Positions 1-13,600 of a stretch of 64,000 nucleotides of DNA are shown here, one piece after another; position 1 is the first letter of the stretch; every line of letters begins with the position of its first letter. The notes beneath the pieces were generated by a model. The model was not told the DNA's origin. It worked only from the letters and a program-made list of their open reading frames with translations, and did not search any database. The position numbers and the translations under genes were made by a program. The DNA is from Aplectana chamaeleonis (lineage: Eukaryota; Nematoda; Chromadorea; Rhabditida; Cosmocercidae): the NCBI GenBank assembly GCA_029168955.1, contig JAPDOI010000209.1, positions 310,001-374,000 of the forward strand, in the 5' to 3' direction.

Positions 1-81
1 GCGTATCACGGACGCATCACGGTACTAGCGCGAAAGATTCTCTCAGAGTCTGGGTTGTGCTAGAGACATGAAGGGAGCCTA

Positions 82-3000
82 ATGAATTCCTCCATTTTGA
101 ATGTTTCGTTTAAAGAAAAGGTTGAAGAAGTTTCTACGATTTCTTTAAAGTATGATTCCTGAATAATTTCTTCATATCACATTGACCCTACAACTTTCAT
201 AACTTCTAACTAAACTCTTTTTTTACTTAACAATTCTCTTCTTATTGCATGAAATGCATTACTACGGCAACATCTTTGACTGAAAAACAATTATCCAGTG
301 AAAATTATCCGAAATTGTAAAAAAAAAACAAGAACAAAGGATCGAAAAGTAAATTATTGAAATGGTGAAGTATTCTAGCACAAAGCTTCCGCTTTGACAT
401 CACTTCACATCTACGATGACTCTTTACTTTCACCTTTTGATGGTCTCCGGAGCATTGACAACTCGGCATGCGGGGTGTTCGAGTCAGTATGATGAGCGCA
501 GAGGACGAAAAGAAAGGCGCTGCCAGCTGGCCTGGTACTCTCTCGGCCGGCCAAAGTGCAAACTGGCTATCTCTGCGTCTCCGCGGAGAGGGTCATTTAC
601 AGCTTTTTTACTGTGCAGTACAGGGATGTGAGCTAAGTTTTGAAGGGGAGATGCACTCAGAATTCCAGAAAGAAGTGAAAGATACAGTTCTCAGAAATCG
701 AAGGATTTCGATGGAGTCTCTAGGGAAGCAATGACTGTAAGATGTGTGATTTGGAAGAAACTTTCTATTTCATGATTAAATCTTGAGTGCTCCCGCCAAC
801 AAAGTTTGCACACAGGGCTGCATCTCTGGAACATTCGATTCTTAAATCAATCCGCTGAAAGACATTGTAGGCTGTGCTTTTTTGATGGGGTGGGATAGGG
901 GAACCGGTAAACAAGTTGGTTACTTACTAATTATCGAATGAATCTTTGATATACCCTTTCTTTCCTCGCTACTCGCAGTGCAGAAACGCTCCAACCAAAA
1001 GAAACATTAGGAAAGTGGACTGGGCGAGTCTACAGAGAATTAACATTATTGAACAAACCACTGTGGTATTTCACATCAAAGAGCTCTAGGGTTTTCGAAG
1101 AAGGACTTTTACTTGGTTGAAAAGGTTCATGTGTTAGTAATTGACTTTGCTACTGCCCTTTCACTAGTTTACCTTTCTGAACAGGAAAATGAAATCGTTT
1201 GAGTGAATTGACTAACATCATATTTTCTTTTCAATAATAAGTATTGAGTGCACGAATTTTCTAATGGAACCGAAGAAAAAGAAGTCATTCTCAAAACCAG
1301 GGAGTACTTCTGTGAAGCATAGCAAAACGAGCTGTTTTACCGAGTTGAAAGTTTCAGCCACGGGAATCGGTTCTTGAGAAATATTTATACTTGTTTTGTA
1401 TACTCGTCCACTCCGCTTCTCTATTACTCTTTTTTTCTCTTGGAACGTTTCTTTCAGCACCAGACCACATTTGCTTGGTAGATCTCCTTTTTGATAGATT
1501 TTCTTTGCTTTTTCTTCTTTATCACATGTGTAATCAGCAGCGTTAGCAAAGAATTCAGTTGTTCACTAACTTTGTTGAAGAATTCGCATGGTGCTATGAG
1601 AGAACGAGCGTCAGATTTGTTCCCGATCAGTCAGAAATAAAAATAATGTGGGAAATCTAAGACATTGTTCTACAGGGAATACATTTACAGGTGTAATTGT
1701 GATTACAGCTCCAGAATCCACATATACGGAGCTGTCATGGCTGATGTTTGCCAAAATATGCATCGAAACCTCGATCATCCGAGAGATGCCAGTCGATGGC
1801 ATAATATTAGCCTCTTTTTCTTTGTGTCTCCAGCGCAAGAGGTGGAGTGGAGAGCGCAGCAAGCGCGAGATAAAGTGGGCGCGGCATGCCTGGTTGTCAA
1901 TGGTACCGCAACCCCTTTTGATACTTTCACGACTCGTCCTTACTTATAGAATGAGGCCTATCACAACTTCCATTGGTCTCGTTGTTCTGCAATCTTTGGC
2001 GATGGTGTGCTTCGTCTTGCGATTATATCACGATCACTGAACCTGGGAAAAAATTATGGGCCCATCCAACACGAGCCTTCTTCGACGACGAATTGGAGTT
2101 GACTATGCGGTTCTTCTTGCCCATCAATAGTCGACTCTCCTCATGATAGACGCTGAGTGTGCTGCCTATACTGCAGAAGACAACGCACAAGTACTCTGTG
2201 GGTAAGGCTCCTTGAGGTGAGCACGGAGTCCTGGATCGGCCAGTTAGTCGGTGGCTTCTTTAAGAGGTTCCGCAAGCTGCCCGTTCTGTTCTTCTATTCC
2301 TTCCGAGTCGTTATGTATGTTCACTGAGCGTCCCAGATACACGTAGAAGTTGCTTTCCATGATCGGTGAGCCATCAACTTCAATCTGAGTTTTTCTCCAT
2401 GATAGGAACGTAGAGGATAGCCGAACATTGTTTGACACGACGCGGTCGCGTCACGGCCCTCGTAAACAAAAGTGACGGTAACCAATTGCTAAAGGGTAGG
2501 GTATAAAATAAGTGGAGAGAGGTGTGTCTTCATTCACATACCGTCATTCTCCAGGGGTCAGCAGTTGAAGATCTGCCTGGACTAGGAAACAGGAAAACAG
2601 CACCGTGGTCAAGATATAACGAAATCGAAGTCAAAACTTAGAAAATTATAGAGCCGTGACGTGACCGCGTCGTGTCGAGCAATGTTCGGTTGGCCTTTAC
2701 GTCATTGTACTGGGCCTTCCTCCCATGTTCGGGAACTCCGATTCGTATCCAACGAAATTGTTCTTTGAACTTGTTGCAGTGAAGTGCAGAAACTCCCCGT
2801 AGAATTGAGTCGAGTGAATGGAAGGAGCTGCGGAGGTAGATCGTCGTCCACTATCAAAATCACGCAAGCCAGTGGTGTCGTGAACCCCACAGAATCCGCA
2901 GCAATGATCGCGCCTCCTACAAACTCCACACTAAACTTGACAAGAAGACCATAAACGAGTTTGTGAATGCGAATCGAAGTGTGACACGTATTCGATCGAT

Positions 3001-4655
3001 ACTCGTAGGTCGCATATCCTCTGTAAAATGTCGTAATTCTCACGACTCATTGCGCGAGCGGCGCGCGCAGTTCTGCTCCCTCCGTCTATCATGCGCTCTC
3101 CCATTTCCTCTAACCACCGCCCTCGCACCAGCAAGCGTACAAACCATGAGAATTTCCCGGTTTTATAGCCTTTAACTGCATCGCGTTGCGATGGAATGAA
3201 GAAGGGCCTGAGATAAGTGTGCCCAATTTATATCTAAAATTCTTCACATCGAGACTTTTCATTAGTTCACTCCTCTATTTTTGCACTTATCTTGAGGCCG
3301 GTTAGCTTGTTTCGTGAAAAAAAGGGATATAACACGTGACTCTTTGCAAGCAGTTTTCATTCTACCTACAAACATCGATGAACCAGACGGGAATCAAGTT
3401 TTTCCACTTTGAAAAAATCTTCAGTTGATGGGTTCGTTCCTCAAGAGGCTTTGCACTTTCAGTTGTCATGTCGGAGCTTCAATCAACTGCTTGATATTTC
3501 CCACCTCTGAAAGCCTAGGAAAAGGGCGTTTTCGTGTTGTTGGAAGTCATGTTATGGGGAGCGTAAAGCTGAAGGGGCCTCTTTTGTGTGTAGATGAAGC
3601 ACTGTTTTTTCCCATGATACTGAACCATTTTTGAGCCTGAGAATGACGGCAGAAAATTATTGGTACTCAATTATGTGTCTTTCGGGGAGAACGGAGAGAA
3701 ATGCAGAACCTATCTTCCAGAGAGAATCCGAAGACGAAATTCGATCACTGCAGGAGGCGCATCTTGGGGATTATAGAATGCGCTATTCATAGAGAACTGA
3801 GTATTATAATCAAAAAAAGTTACTCTGAATCACATGGAACTGTAGTTAAACTTAAAACTAGAGCTTGCATTCTGCTTGTTGGACTTTATCCTCTGTAAAA
3901 CACCATAATTCTGATAACTCATGGCGCGAGCGGTGCGCGCGATTCTGCTCCCTCCGTCTGTCATGCGCTCTCTCACTGTCTTTAACCTCCGCTCCGCGCC
4001 AGCACGCGTAGAAACCATGAGAATTTAGCAATTTTATAGCCTTCACTTACTCAATTTATCAAATATATTGGAGAAATATAATAAATATCTATCTGTACCA
4101 CAAATGATCATGAAACAAATAAACGGAAAGGTCAAGAAATAATTAGGTATTTAAAAGTAGATAAGTATATGAGTACATTGTAAAAAAAATGTGAATAAAC
4201 CCTAGAATTGTAATTTAATTTTAAAAAGTCATTCATGAAATTAAGGGAAAAATAACAAATTGAAAGGCTGTTTTCCAAAAAAATGAATAAACAGATACAG
4301 TCCACGGCAAAGGAAAAGGGGAGTTCCGCCAAACCCACAGTATCGGTACACCTGTTAAAGTCTTAATCACAAATACACACAGGAATAATAAGAAAACTGA
4401 AAAACTACAAAAAAATGAAATTAAGAGGGAAAAATATATTCTTTCTTGTTATTTCTTTGTGTACCCATGGTGAGTGAAAACGTTAGATATACTTATAATG
4501 TTTGTGGGGGGGGACTCACCGTTTTTCAACGTTTCCCGTAATTTATCTTCAAAATATAGGAGCAATTTCAAGTTTGTTGTCGTTTATGTCGCAATCTACA
4601 GCATGCTTAGTGGAAATACGCAACCGCACAACCTCTTTTTCCGTTGCCGTAGACT
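82..4655 (+). CDS. GPCR exons 1-2: N-terminus and TM1
   Basis: Exon 1 (82-149) begins MNSSILNVSF, with two N-glycosylation sequons, and ends at AA|gtatga. Exon 2 (4560-4655) follows ATATAG and opens with one base completing that Lys codon, then FKFVVVYVAIYSMLSGN, a good TM1 with N1.50. It ends CT|gtagaa, the phase that exon 3 needs. The stretch just after N42 (TQPHN) is more polar than usual for TM1. These two exons are therefore less certain than the rest of the gene. Confidence 0.6.
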
Positions 4656-7600
4656 GTAGAAATGACATTTAACTCACTTACGCTTAAGGGGTGGTCTATA
4701 CTTCTGCCGCAGCGCGGTGCGGCGTTTAGAGTTTTTCTGCTCGGAATCTTTCAACGGCGCCGCACTCGGCCACCGCCTGGGTGCTGCCGCGCCGCCCGAG
4801 GAGAGCATGCGGCCTCTGCGGCCGCGTGCGATCCGCACTAACATCATATGTTTTTTTGCTGTTGTTTTATACTCTGATTCATCGCTGAAAGCTCTTTCGA
4901 GGTCCTGGGCGTTGTTTAAAGTAGGCTGGGTTGTGGGAAGTCCTTTTTTCTTGCTTTTAAAATCATTTTTCTTTGAAGAAAATTTTTTCGAAGATTCTCT
5001 CTCTCTTTTCGAGTGCGGTGTTATGATACAAAAGATTATAGATGTTTTTTCTGCAGAAGAAGTCACTAAATACAATCGGCCTTGTGTTATGCCAGAGCTA
5101 CTCCAGGCTGTGTTTAGCCCCATTCAGCGACGAGCGCGCGTCGCCGCGTCAATTTGGCGCAGCCCGATTATTCACCTAAGTGGTGCGATTTCTAGCGCGC
5201 CGCGCCGTCCCTGATTCGCCGCGCCGCGGCAGAAGTATGAAAGACCCCTAAGGCCTCTTTCATAGTGCGATCGCTGATCGCCGCGATGGCATGTTTTGAA
5301 TGCAGATCGACGTGCGACGCGATCTCTATCGATGCTCATGGATATCATTTCATTACGTCGCACAGCGATCGGACTCTGAAAGAAGCCTAAGAGACAGTCT
5401 GCTCCACGGCTAATCTACACAGCCGATCGGTGCGCTCCACGGCTAATCGTTTCCGTGGGTGACATGTGTGGACACGAGGTCCGCTGGGAACCACTTCGAT
5501 TGAAGCAGGCTTTCTTTCATGGTACACAACCATTATTCCATTTCCACTCCACCTGAGTGTATATCACTCTACAGAGAATTGGAGAAAGCTTATAGTGAAG
5601 CAATGATCAGTCGATTTCTCACAGATCTGTTGTGTTTCGAATTTTCAAGGTATTTCAACTTTGCACTCACAGGGTGCTTTGAAACAAGGCTTTTCGCAGA
5701 TTTTCGGGCGTGCTTGTCACGAATTAAACCTTTTTACTCGACTTCTAGATTTTTCTGTAGGTTACAGCAAATGGTTAGGCCTGCACCGCGCGAAGCCAAT
5801 GGAAAGTATTGGAAATATGAAAAATGGACAAACTTCAAGTCTGTAATGCCCTAGTAAACCTAATAGAGAACTTTCGGCGGACTCAGAGACTCAGACCTGC
5901 AGAGTTGTCTTCTGTAACTGACGAAAATTTCATGAGAAATCTGAAAATGGGAGTCAGATTCGTGATCAACACCCTCTCTCCTCACAGTGGCAACGTATCC
6001 TGAAGCGTTTACCAACGGATAACCAACTGCAGACGACTGCAATTTTATCAAACCCGTGAAATAATTACTAATTTACTGTTCAGCTTTTCCAAATATGCCC
6101 CGTAGTAAACTTTCAGCTAACTCTTGAACTATCGACAGGATTTTAGCCCCTCCCCCCCCAAGCTACCCCCCACCCTCCATTCGGAAAGAGAAATCTGAAA
6201 CATAGTTGATCGTTGGTTAACCTAACGAACCTAACGCAGACGACGGAAATTACATTGGAAAATGAGATGTAAACACCAGCAACTCAAATAGCCCTCGGGA
6301 TCAAGGCAGAAAAATTTAAAACGTTCACTTACTAAAGTTATCTCAAATAGCTGGCGCTGCTGGTTCGAAAATCAACTGGTGGACATCAGCTCCGTGATAT
6401 TTATAGTTTGCGTTCCCCCTGAGAGGAGTTTTGGACAAATTCTTTCCGACTAAAAGAGCTCGAAATTTCGAAAAAAGTCACTTCCGGAGATGGTGGTAAA
6501 ATAACTAGGAACGCTCAAAATGCTTGACCACTGTGGGAGTAAATGGGATGTATTATAAAGAACCTGTTTATATTCAAGAAAGATCTCACGCCTTGAAACT
6601 TGAAAAAATATTGTCAAAACAGCCGTTGGAACACAGTGTGGACACGCGGACTCTTCTTCTTCTTCTGCAGCCTCAAAGTGGTTTTTGTCATAGGTTGAGG
6701 AACTGGGCGGCCTTCACAGGATTCGTCCAAAGGTTCATTGTTGTTAAGGAGGTAGGTCTCTTCGGGCACATGAACAAGTGCGCCGTGTCGTGTCCGGGAG
6801 CACCACAGTCCGGGCATGCGTTTGGTCGGCTGCTGTCGATCTTGCTGACGTAAGACATGAGCAGAATAGAGTGACCACAGCGCAACGATGCAAGAGCACA
6901 TCTGGCTCGTCTGCCGAGTTGAGACTCGGACTCGCAAACCCGAGGCGGCACCGTTCCCAAGATAGGGTTCACAGCCGCCTTTGCTAGATATCCTCGAACA
7001 AACTGGGTGTGCTCCTCACGCAGAAGACAAAGCCTTTCCATGTTGGAGTCGGTCCATCTCTGTACATCAACTTTAGGAGGAGCTTCGGGGAACGGCGTCC
7101 TAATCGACCTCTCTCTTATGGGCTTCATGATTCTCTTTGACGGATGATTCGGCTGCCTCAGAACATTAATATACATCTGCTGTGCCTGGAGTTCACAATG
7201 CTCCTTGACCGGCAATATGCAGGCCTCCGCGTGAAGATGCTCCACCGGGGAGCTCCTTGCACAACCGGTAGCAATTCTAAGCGCAGCATTCTGTACACGC
7301 TGCAGCTTATTCCAGGAGCTGTCAGACACCAGGTGCTGCCACACTGGTGCCGCATATTCCAGAGCCGGCTGAAGTATTGCTGTGTAGGTTCTCTTAAGTG
7401 TACTCTTAAGTGTTAAGACGTGCACCCCACGGCTGATCTGCGCAGCCAGCCGGGCGCTCCACTGCCAACCAACTAACTCAGTGGGTAGTAAATCGGGATT
7501 TTCCTTGTTAACCCATTCACGACCACGTGTCCCACCGGTGGGAAAAGTTTTTCAAAAATCGATTTCTCCGCTGCAAGGAGGAACTTAGAAACTTACATAT

Positions 7601-10600
7601 GATCAAGGTATTGACCTACCCTAGACTTAAAAACAAACCTCGTGGTCCGCCGGTAGGCGAAACGCAAACAACGGATTCGGGCCTTCTCAGAAATACCGTT
7701 AATTGAGGTGAAAGAAGAAGCTTCAGTGCAGCCATTCCAGAAGCACCTTATAATTTCTTTGTGGTTCTCTTGCTACTTTTTATGTTTAGAAGGAGAAATA
7801 TATTGTTTGAAACTTGTTTACTCTTCTCAAAACGTTGCAACTTAGTTGACCGCGTTACCGTTTCGAGGTATTATCCTTCTAAAACGAGACGGTATTGAGA
7901 GCTCAAACTGTGATTATGTTCCTTCAGCGTTGCTAGCTACAATATGGACAGAAAAGAGAAAAAACAGTCACCTGTGGAACGCTCATCAAGCTGGTGTGTC
8001 CCACCGGTGGAACACGGTATACGGTGACGCAATATTGCATACATTTGTGAATGGATTAAAGAATGAGTTCTTTTTAATTCGGTTTTTCCAGCTACAATGG
8101 AAAGTTATATTTTTTGAAGAAAAGACAAGAAATCGAGCTCATGTTCGGATGCGCAGTGTGGACACGCGGTCTCTTAAGGGTTAAGAGATTAAATCGAAGC
8201 TTAAAAATCAGTCTACATATAGAAAGATACGTAAACAATCCTCAAACAATTAAATTGAAAAAAAATTAAGTAGATTAAAAGTATTTCAAAATTTTTGAAT
8301 ATTTGACGCCTTATTATGGCATGGTATATGATCACAAGTTATCACAAGGTAGCTGAGTTAAACGCAAACCTCAGATGTCAGGCAGGACTCGAACATCCAT
8401 TGCACGCTCCGGGCGAGAGTGTTACCATTACACCACACGTTCTGCATCAATCAGCTATTCACACATGACTGTTTGGGCACAACAGCAATCACTCAGCTAC
8501 CTTGTGATAACTTGTGATTATATGCCATGCCATAATAAGGCATCAAATATTCAAAAACATTACAATTCTGTCCTGAAAAGGCCTCAGCTTAACTGGGTTT
8601 AATGCCGATTTGTGCTTACCAGATCATACCCGTCATCGGGTGATTGCTGTTGTGCCCACACAGCTGAGTGATGCAGAACGGGTCGGTGGTGTAATGGTAA
8701 CGCTCTCGCGCGGAAAGCGTGCAATGCAGGTTCGAGTCCTGCCTGACATCTGAGATTAAATGTAGTTGAATAAAGTGGAATTGTGTTTTCCTCCTTTCTG
8801 AAAAAGCACCTATACCTTTGGAACAACCTTCTCTGAGGTCTTCAAAGTTACATATTTTTCCACTTCTACGCTTGAATATTGGTCACTAAAATTTCTGCCG
8901 CTGCGAGTCCAAAGGTAATAAAACCTTCTGCAAAAAGATATAATGCATACGAGATGTCGACATATTAGTGGTGCGTCTGTACTTTGAAACTAAGTGTATT
9001 CAGTCATTGAGGCTCTCTGTTATTGTTTTGTAAACGCCATAGTAAAGAGTAAACAAGAATTTAACAAAAGTTCTAACCTATTCGAAAAGAAGCATTTCCT
9101 AGTAACCATTTTAGCCTTGCAGGACCAGAGCCGTCACGACGTACTTCATCATTAATCTCGCTTTTGCTGATCTCCTTACCGGAATATGCGCCATTCCTTT
9201 TAAATTTCAAGCTGCACTATTCCAGGTAGAATTTTCCCCCTCATCAGAGTTCCTTCTGTCGAAATTCACCTTAATCTTCAGCAGTTGTTAGGAGAACATG
9301 AGAAATATGCATGTGGAACCCCATAAAACAAGAAGCTAATTCAGGAATGGTTCTTGCCATCGTCTTTGTGCCAGATCGTGCCATATGCGGAGACTGTTAG
9401 CTTGTCAGTTTCCGTCTTCACGCTCACCGCTTCTGCCGTGCACGAGTTTCGTACTACCTTCTTTCCCAAACAGGGTCGGATGAGTACTAGTAATGCCAGG
9501 TGAGTAGGCGTAAATTATATTACTGTGCTTATCTGGGCCGAATTCCGGTCCGTAACTGCGTCTCGACACGCTCTGCGGCCGTACGCTTTCGAGTCAGAAG
9601 AGCTTCCAACGCCGCAGCCGCCGTTCTGCTGACTCTAGGTGGGTTTTGGAAACTGGAAACTAAGGAAAATTGGAGAAAATTGTATAAACAAGCCACATCG
9701 AGTCTTCTTTGGCGCTGGAAACCCGACTGAATCAAGCGCGTGCTGCCGCAAAGCGTGTCGAGACGCAATTATGGACCGGAATTTGGCCCAGATAAGCACA
9801 GTACATGGCCGTTTTTTTTTCTCAATGTTTTCCATTTTTAGTGCAGTCATTATGTTCTTTACTGCATTTCCGTCAGATCATATTAGAAATTGTTCCTAGT
9901 TTTAAGGTAGTGTTCACGATGAATATCGTTTTTGAGTTTTCAGTGTGAAACGCTACGCTGGCAGATGCAGGAGGTTATAGGGTAGAAGAAAGCAGCAAAA
10001 GCGAGCCAGAAATTGATAAAAACGGCCGCGAAGTGAAGATTTCGTTAGCCCAGTGCGCCTGCTTAGTTCGCCCCGCCGTTAGTTCTGACGAGTTTGTGGC
10101 GCCGCAGACGTTTTAGATGGCAAATTACCAAGAAACTCCGCTTGGCGATTGCCTGATCGATTCGCGCATATTTCGCCAGTGGCGCGCGCTTGCGAATACT
10201 AGCGGGGCGCGTAAGCTCGTCCGCGCCTTGAACCTGTACGTAAGAAACCACTATTTTGACTTATTCTGATCGCTTTTCTTCGCTGTTTCTCCGCTGTTCG
10301 ATAGCTCACGACCAAACAACCCCATTCTGAGCCGAACGCGAATATATTATTAATCGTGGACACTGCCTTCACTTTTTTCATATTTTGATATTGTGATTTG
10401 GACAGCTAGTTAGCCACTGCATGCACTATGTATCACTAAAGGCAATGCTCACCATCTTTTGCAATTTCGAAGCTAGAAGCATTGCTCGGCCCCCGGGCAG
10501 TGCCGAAATGAGGGAAAAACAAAAATGTATCAGAAGCACATGAGCTGTGACTTTTGCATGAAATATTCTTCCAATTTTGATTAACCTCATTATTCCCCCA

Positions 10601-13600
10601 CCGCGACAGCATGTTCATCCAACCGGACAACTGGTCCAGGCCAGATAATAATGCCACGGCATGAAGGCGTTTTAAAGGCACAGTACATCCTCAGATATGA
10701 ATTTTGAGATTTTCATGTAATTGTGTAGAATACCCCTCCTGTATTACACGTGCCAAATGCCAGATCTCATTTCCTCCAAATAAGCGAAATATAAGCGACC
10801 ACCACAGGCCCGACCCCCTAACAGATTTCCAAACGCGATAGCGGCTAGATGTATGGATGGAATATAAGAAGTCGTCGTTCTTCAGTCCTTTACCGGACTC
10901 TCTCCTTATCCTGGCTTTCTCTCACCCAACGATTGCGAATGAAGAGAAATATAAGCCTGAGACAACTCGCCCACCAATTTTTCACCCTCAAAATCTATGC
11001 TTCTTTGAAGAGCCATAACTCGGTTCAAAGGGGGTTCTGGACGATTTCAGAGATACCACTGTGATCAGCGTGTGACACTCTCCAAGATAAGCATGGAATC
11101 TAGAAATTAATTTCTTGAGTGTCCTGTGCCTTTAAAGCGTTTTTGCCGTTGCTTTTTAATTTTTGTAACTCTTGGTGGCCAGCGTGTTGTTTTAGGTAAG
11201 AAACTCTGCAGCGAAAATCATCATGATCGTAACGATTATGATTATTTCCGAAAAACGTATTCTAGTTGTAGACGTTTTTGTGTAGTTGAGGTTGTGTTTT
11301 TGTGTATTGGTTAAAGACAGTGTTCACGACGAAAAAATTAGCCGTTTTCTGGCTAAAATGAAACTTTGAGTCCCTTCAAAAAAGTAAGGGGTCAAAACCT
11401 ACCTTAGAAATTTGAAATTTGACAAAAGGACATCGAATTCGTATCCAGCACCCCGAATAACTCCCACGTACAATTTTTTCGTCAAATCTGAGACTTTGAC
11501 CAAATTACCATATACCCATCGTAATCTATCGTAATCTGACAAAAATCGATAAATGGACTCCAGATTCCTGTTAGGCACTCCAATTAGCCCATATTCGAGC
11601 AATGTTTATCGGACCATTTCAGAAATCGTCACAGGTCGCCTTTTGCCGTCAAATTTCTTTGCCGGTGGGAAGCTTTGAACAAGCTAAATCGAAAACTTCG
11701 GAAAATCGACAAGTAAACCTCAAATTCGTCATCAGCACCCCCAAATAACCTCCCTGGGAGAGTTTTAAGCTATGGAATATTTGTCTGAAACGATTTCTGA
11801 ACTCCCTATTTGATATAAGTAAACGCTCCACCGAAAATCCGTACTGGTGGAAAACCCTATCACTCTGTGCGAAGTTCGGAAAATGTGCTCACACTCAAAC
11901 GTTGCTCAGGAAGGTTGCTTTGTGCGCTGAACACGATTCTGAGGTCCATTGCCGAAATCAGCAGGGCCCATGATTCTCGTCCACGCCCTAAATTTAGAAA
12001 TCGTTATTTTAACTTATTCTGAACGTTTTTCTTCCCCGTTTCTTCACTATTTGTTACCTCACGACCAAACAATCCCATTTTTAGGTCGAACTCGAGTGCG
12101 ATATTCATCGTGAACGTGAACACTGCCTTTAAAGGCAGTGGTCACGCTCAAATACGCTCGTCTTCTTTTCCACTCTAAACCCTTTTCTGGGTATAGAGCA
12201 GTGGAACCTATAATAAAAAATCGCGAAAAAATAGCTGTTCTTGGCCAAATTCGAAGTCTGAACTTTCTTGTCTTTTGATGGTGGACGAGTCCACCCCACA
12301 TCATCGGCATCGATGATCTCTAATATCGAGAACATCAGCTGGCTTGAAATTGAACTTCAATCAATGAACTTTCGGATTTATGTTTACATCTAGTCAAAAA
12401 CATTGGTTGAAGTGCTTGCTTTCATTGTTCAACTGTTTTATTAGGTAAATTTGCATTTATTTCTTCCTCTGAGTGTCGATGATTTTTGAATGCTTGGCAT
12501 GAGACTGTGATCTTTCTGTGCACGTGTGCACGAACTGGAAATTTAGGGTCTTAATAACTCTAATTCTAGCCCGTTTTTACCGCGCTACCTTCATAGTTTT
12601 TGAGCTGTTTTATATCTAAGCTGATTTTTGTAGTTTTTTCGATAACGTGACCACTGCCTTTAAAGACAAGTTTGGCCAATGCACATGCTACTCAAAGTTC
12701 GGCAACTGTTCCTTTGGTGAAACGAACGCAGGACAACTGTTACATAACGTGAGCGGAGTGATCCTATAGGTCGGCTGGTCCATGGGACTTTCTGGTCGTA
12801 TCTTGCCGAACTTATGTTCCTTCTCTCCACAGGTACACCCAAAGCTTACGTTTTAAAAAATTGCAGATTTTTCATCGTCAACACTGCCTTAAACCCAACA
12901 GAAGCAACATACTAGTACTCAATGTAGTTTACGCTCGCTCATACTCACATGAAAGTTCACGAACACTCTTCTTTCCCATGGGAACATGACAACTTCGCGG
13001 GACCGGCATCCGTAACCAACTATGTACAACGGCCCTATATCAGTGCATAGAGGGGTACAAAGAAGTCTTAATGCTCCGTTTCAGATCTCTGGTGCTTTTT
13101 ATTTGGCTCATAGCTGCTCTCGTGTCACTTCCACATGGTCTTTTTCATCGGGTTTACTTGATTCAGGATGGCGAAATTTTGATCTCTCAGGTGCGTCTCT
13201 GCTTGACTGGTTCTACGTACATAGTTCATCGGGAATTCTAGTGAGAAGCAAATCCCGCTGTCATTAGCTGCTCTGGCAAAAGCTCCCTTGTAGCCCCGGA
13301 GTAAGTTGCCGGTTTTGATGATGTTTCCGTCGGCGCGTGAACTTCCACATTTGCGCGACGGCCGACGAGCAATCCACACAATGAACACTTCGTCGCGCCG
13401 GCGGGGCGTTTATGTGGATTCCTCGCGCCGACAGGGCGTTTATGAGCACTTCCTCGCGCCACTTCTCATCGACGTCATTATTCAGCGTCCTCGTCATCGA
13501 TTGGTCAACATTTTAACTGCTGGCAATGCAGCTTTCAGACCTAGCACATCTCAGCGGTTTTTATCGGTGAAAACCTCAAGCTAATCACAAAAATCGTTTC

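Noticed and set aside
4674..5214. Open frames of 149 and 165 codons on opposite strands
   Set aside because: They lie inside the TAA-flanked Harbinger-like MITE and come from its GC-rich palindromic ends.
8684..8755. A functional nuclear tRNA gene
   Set aside because: The anticodon stem has a mismatch and the loop lacks T33; a mirrored partner sits inside a repeat.
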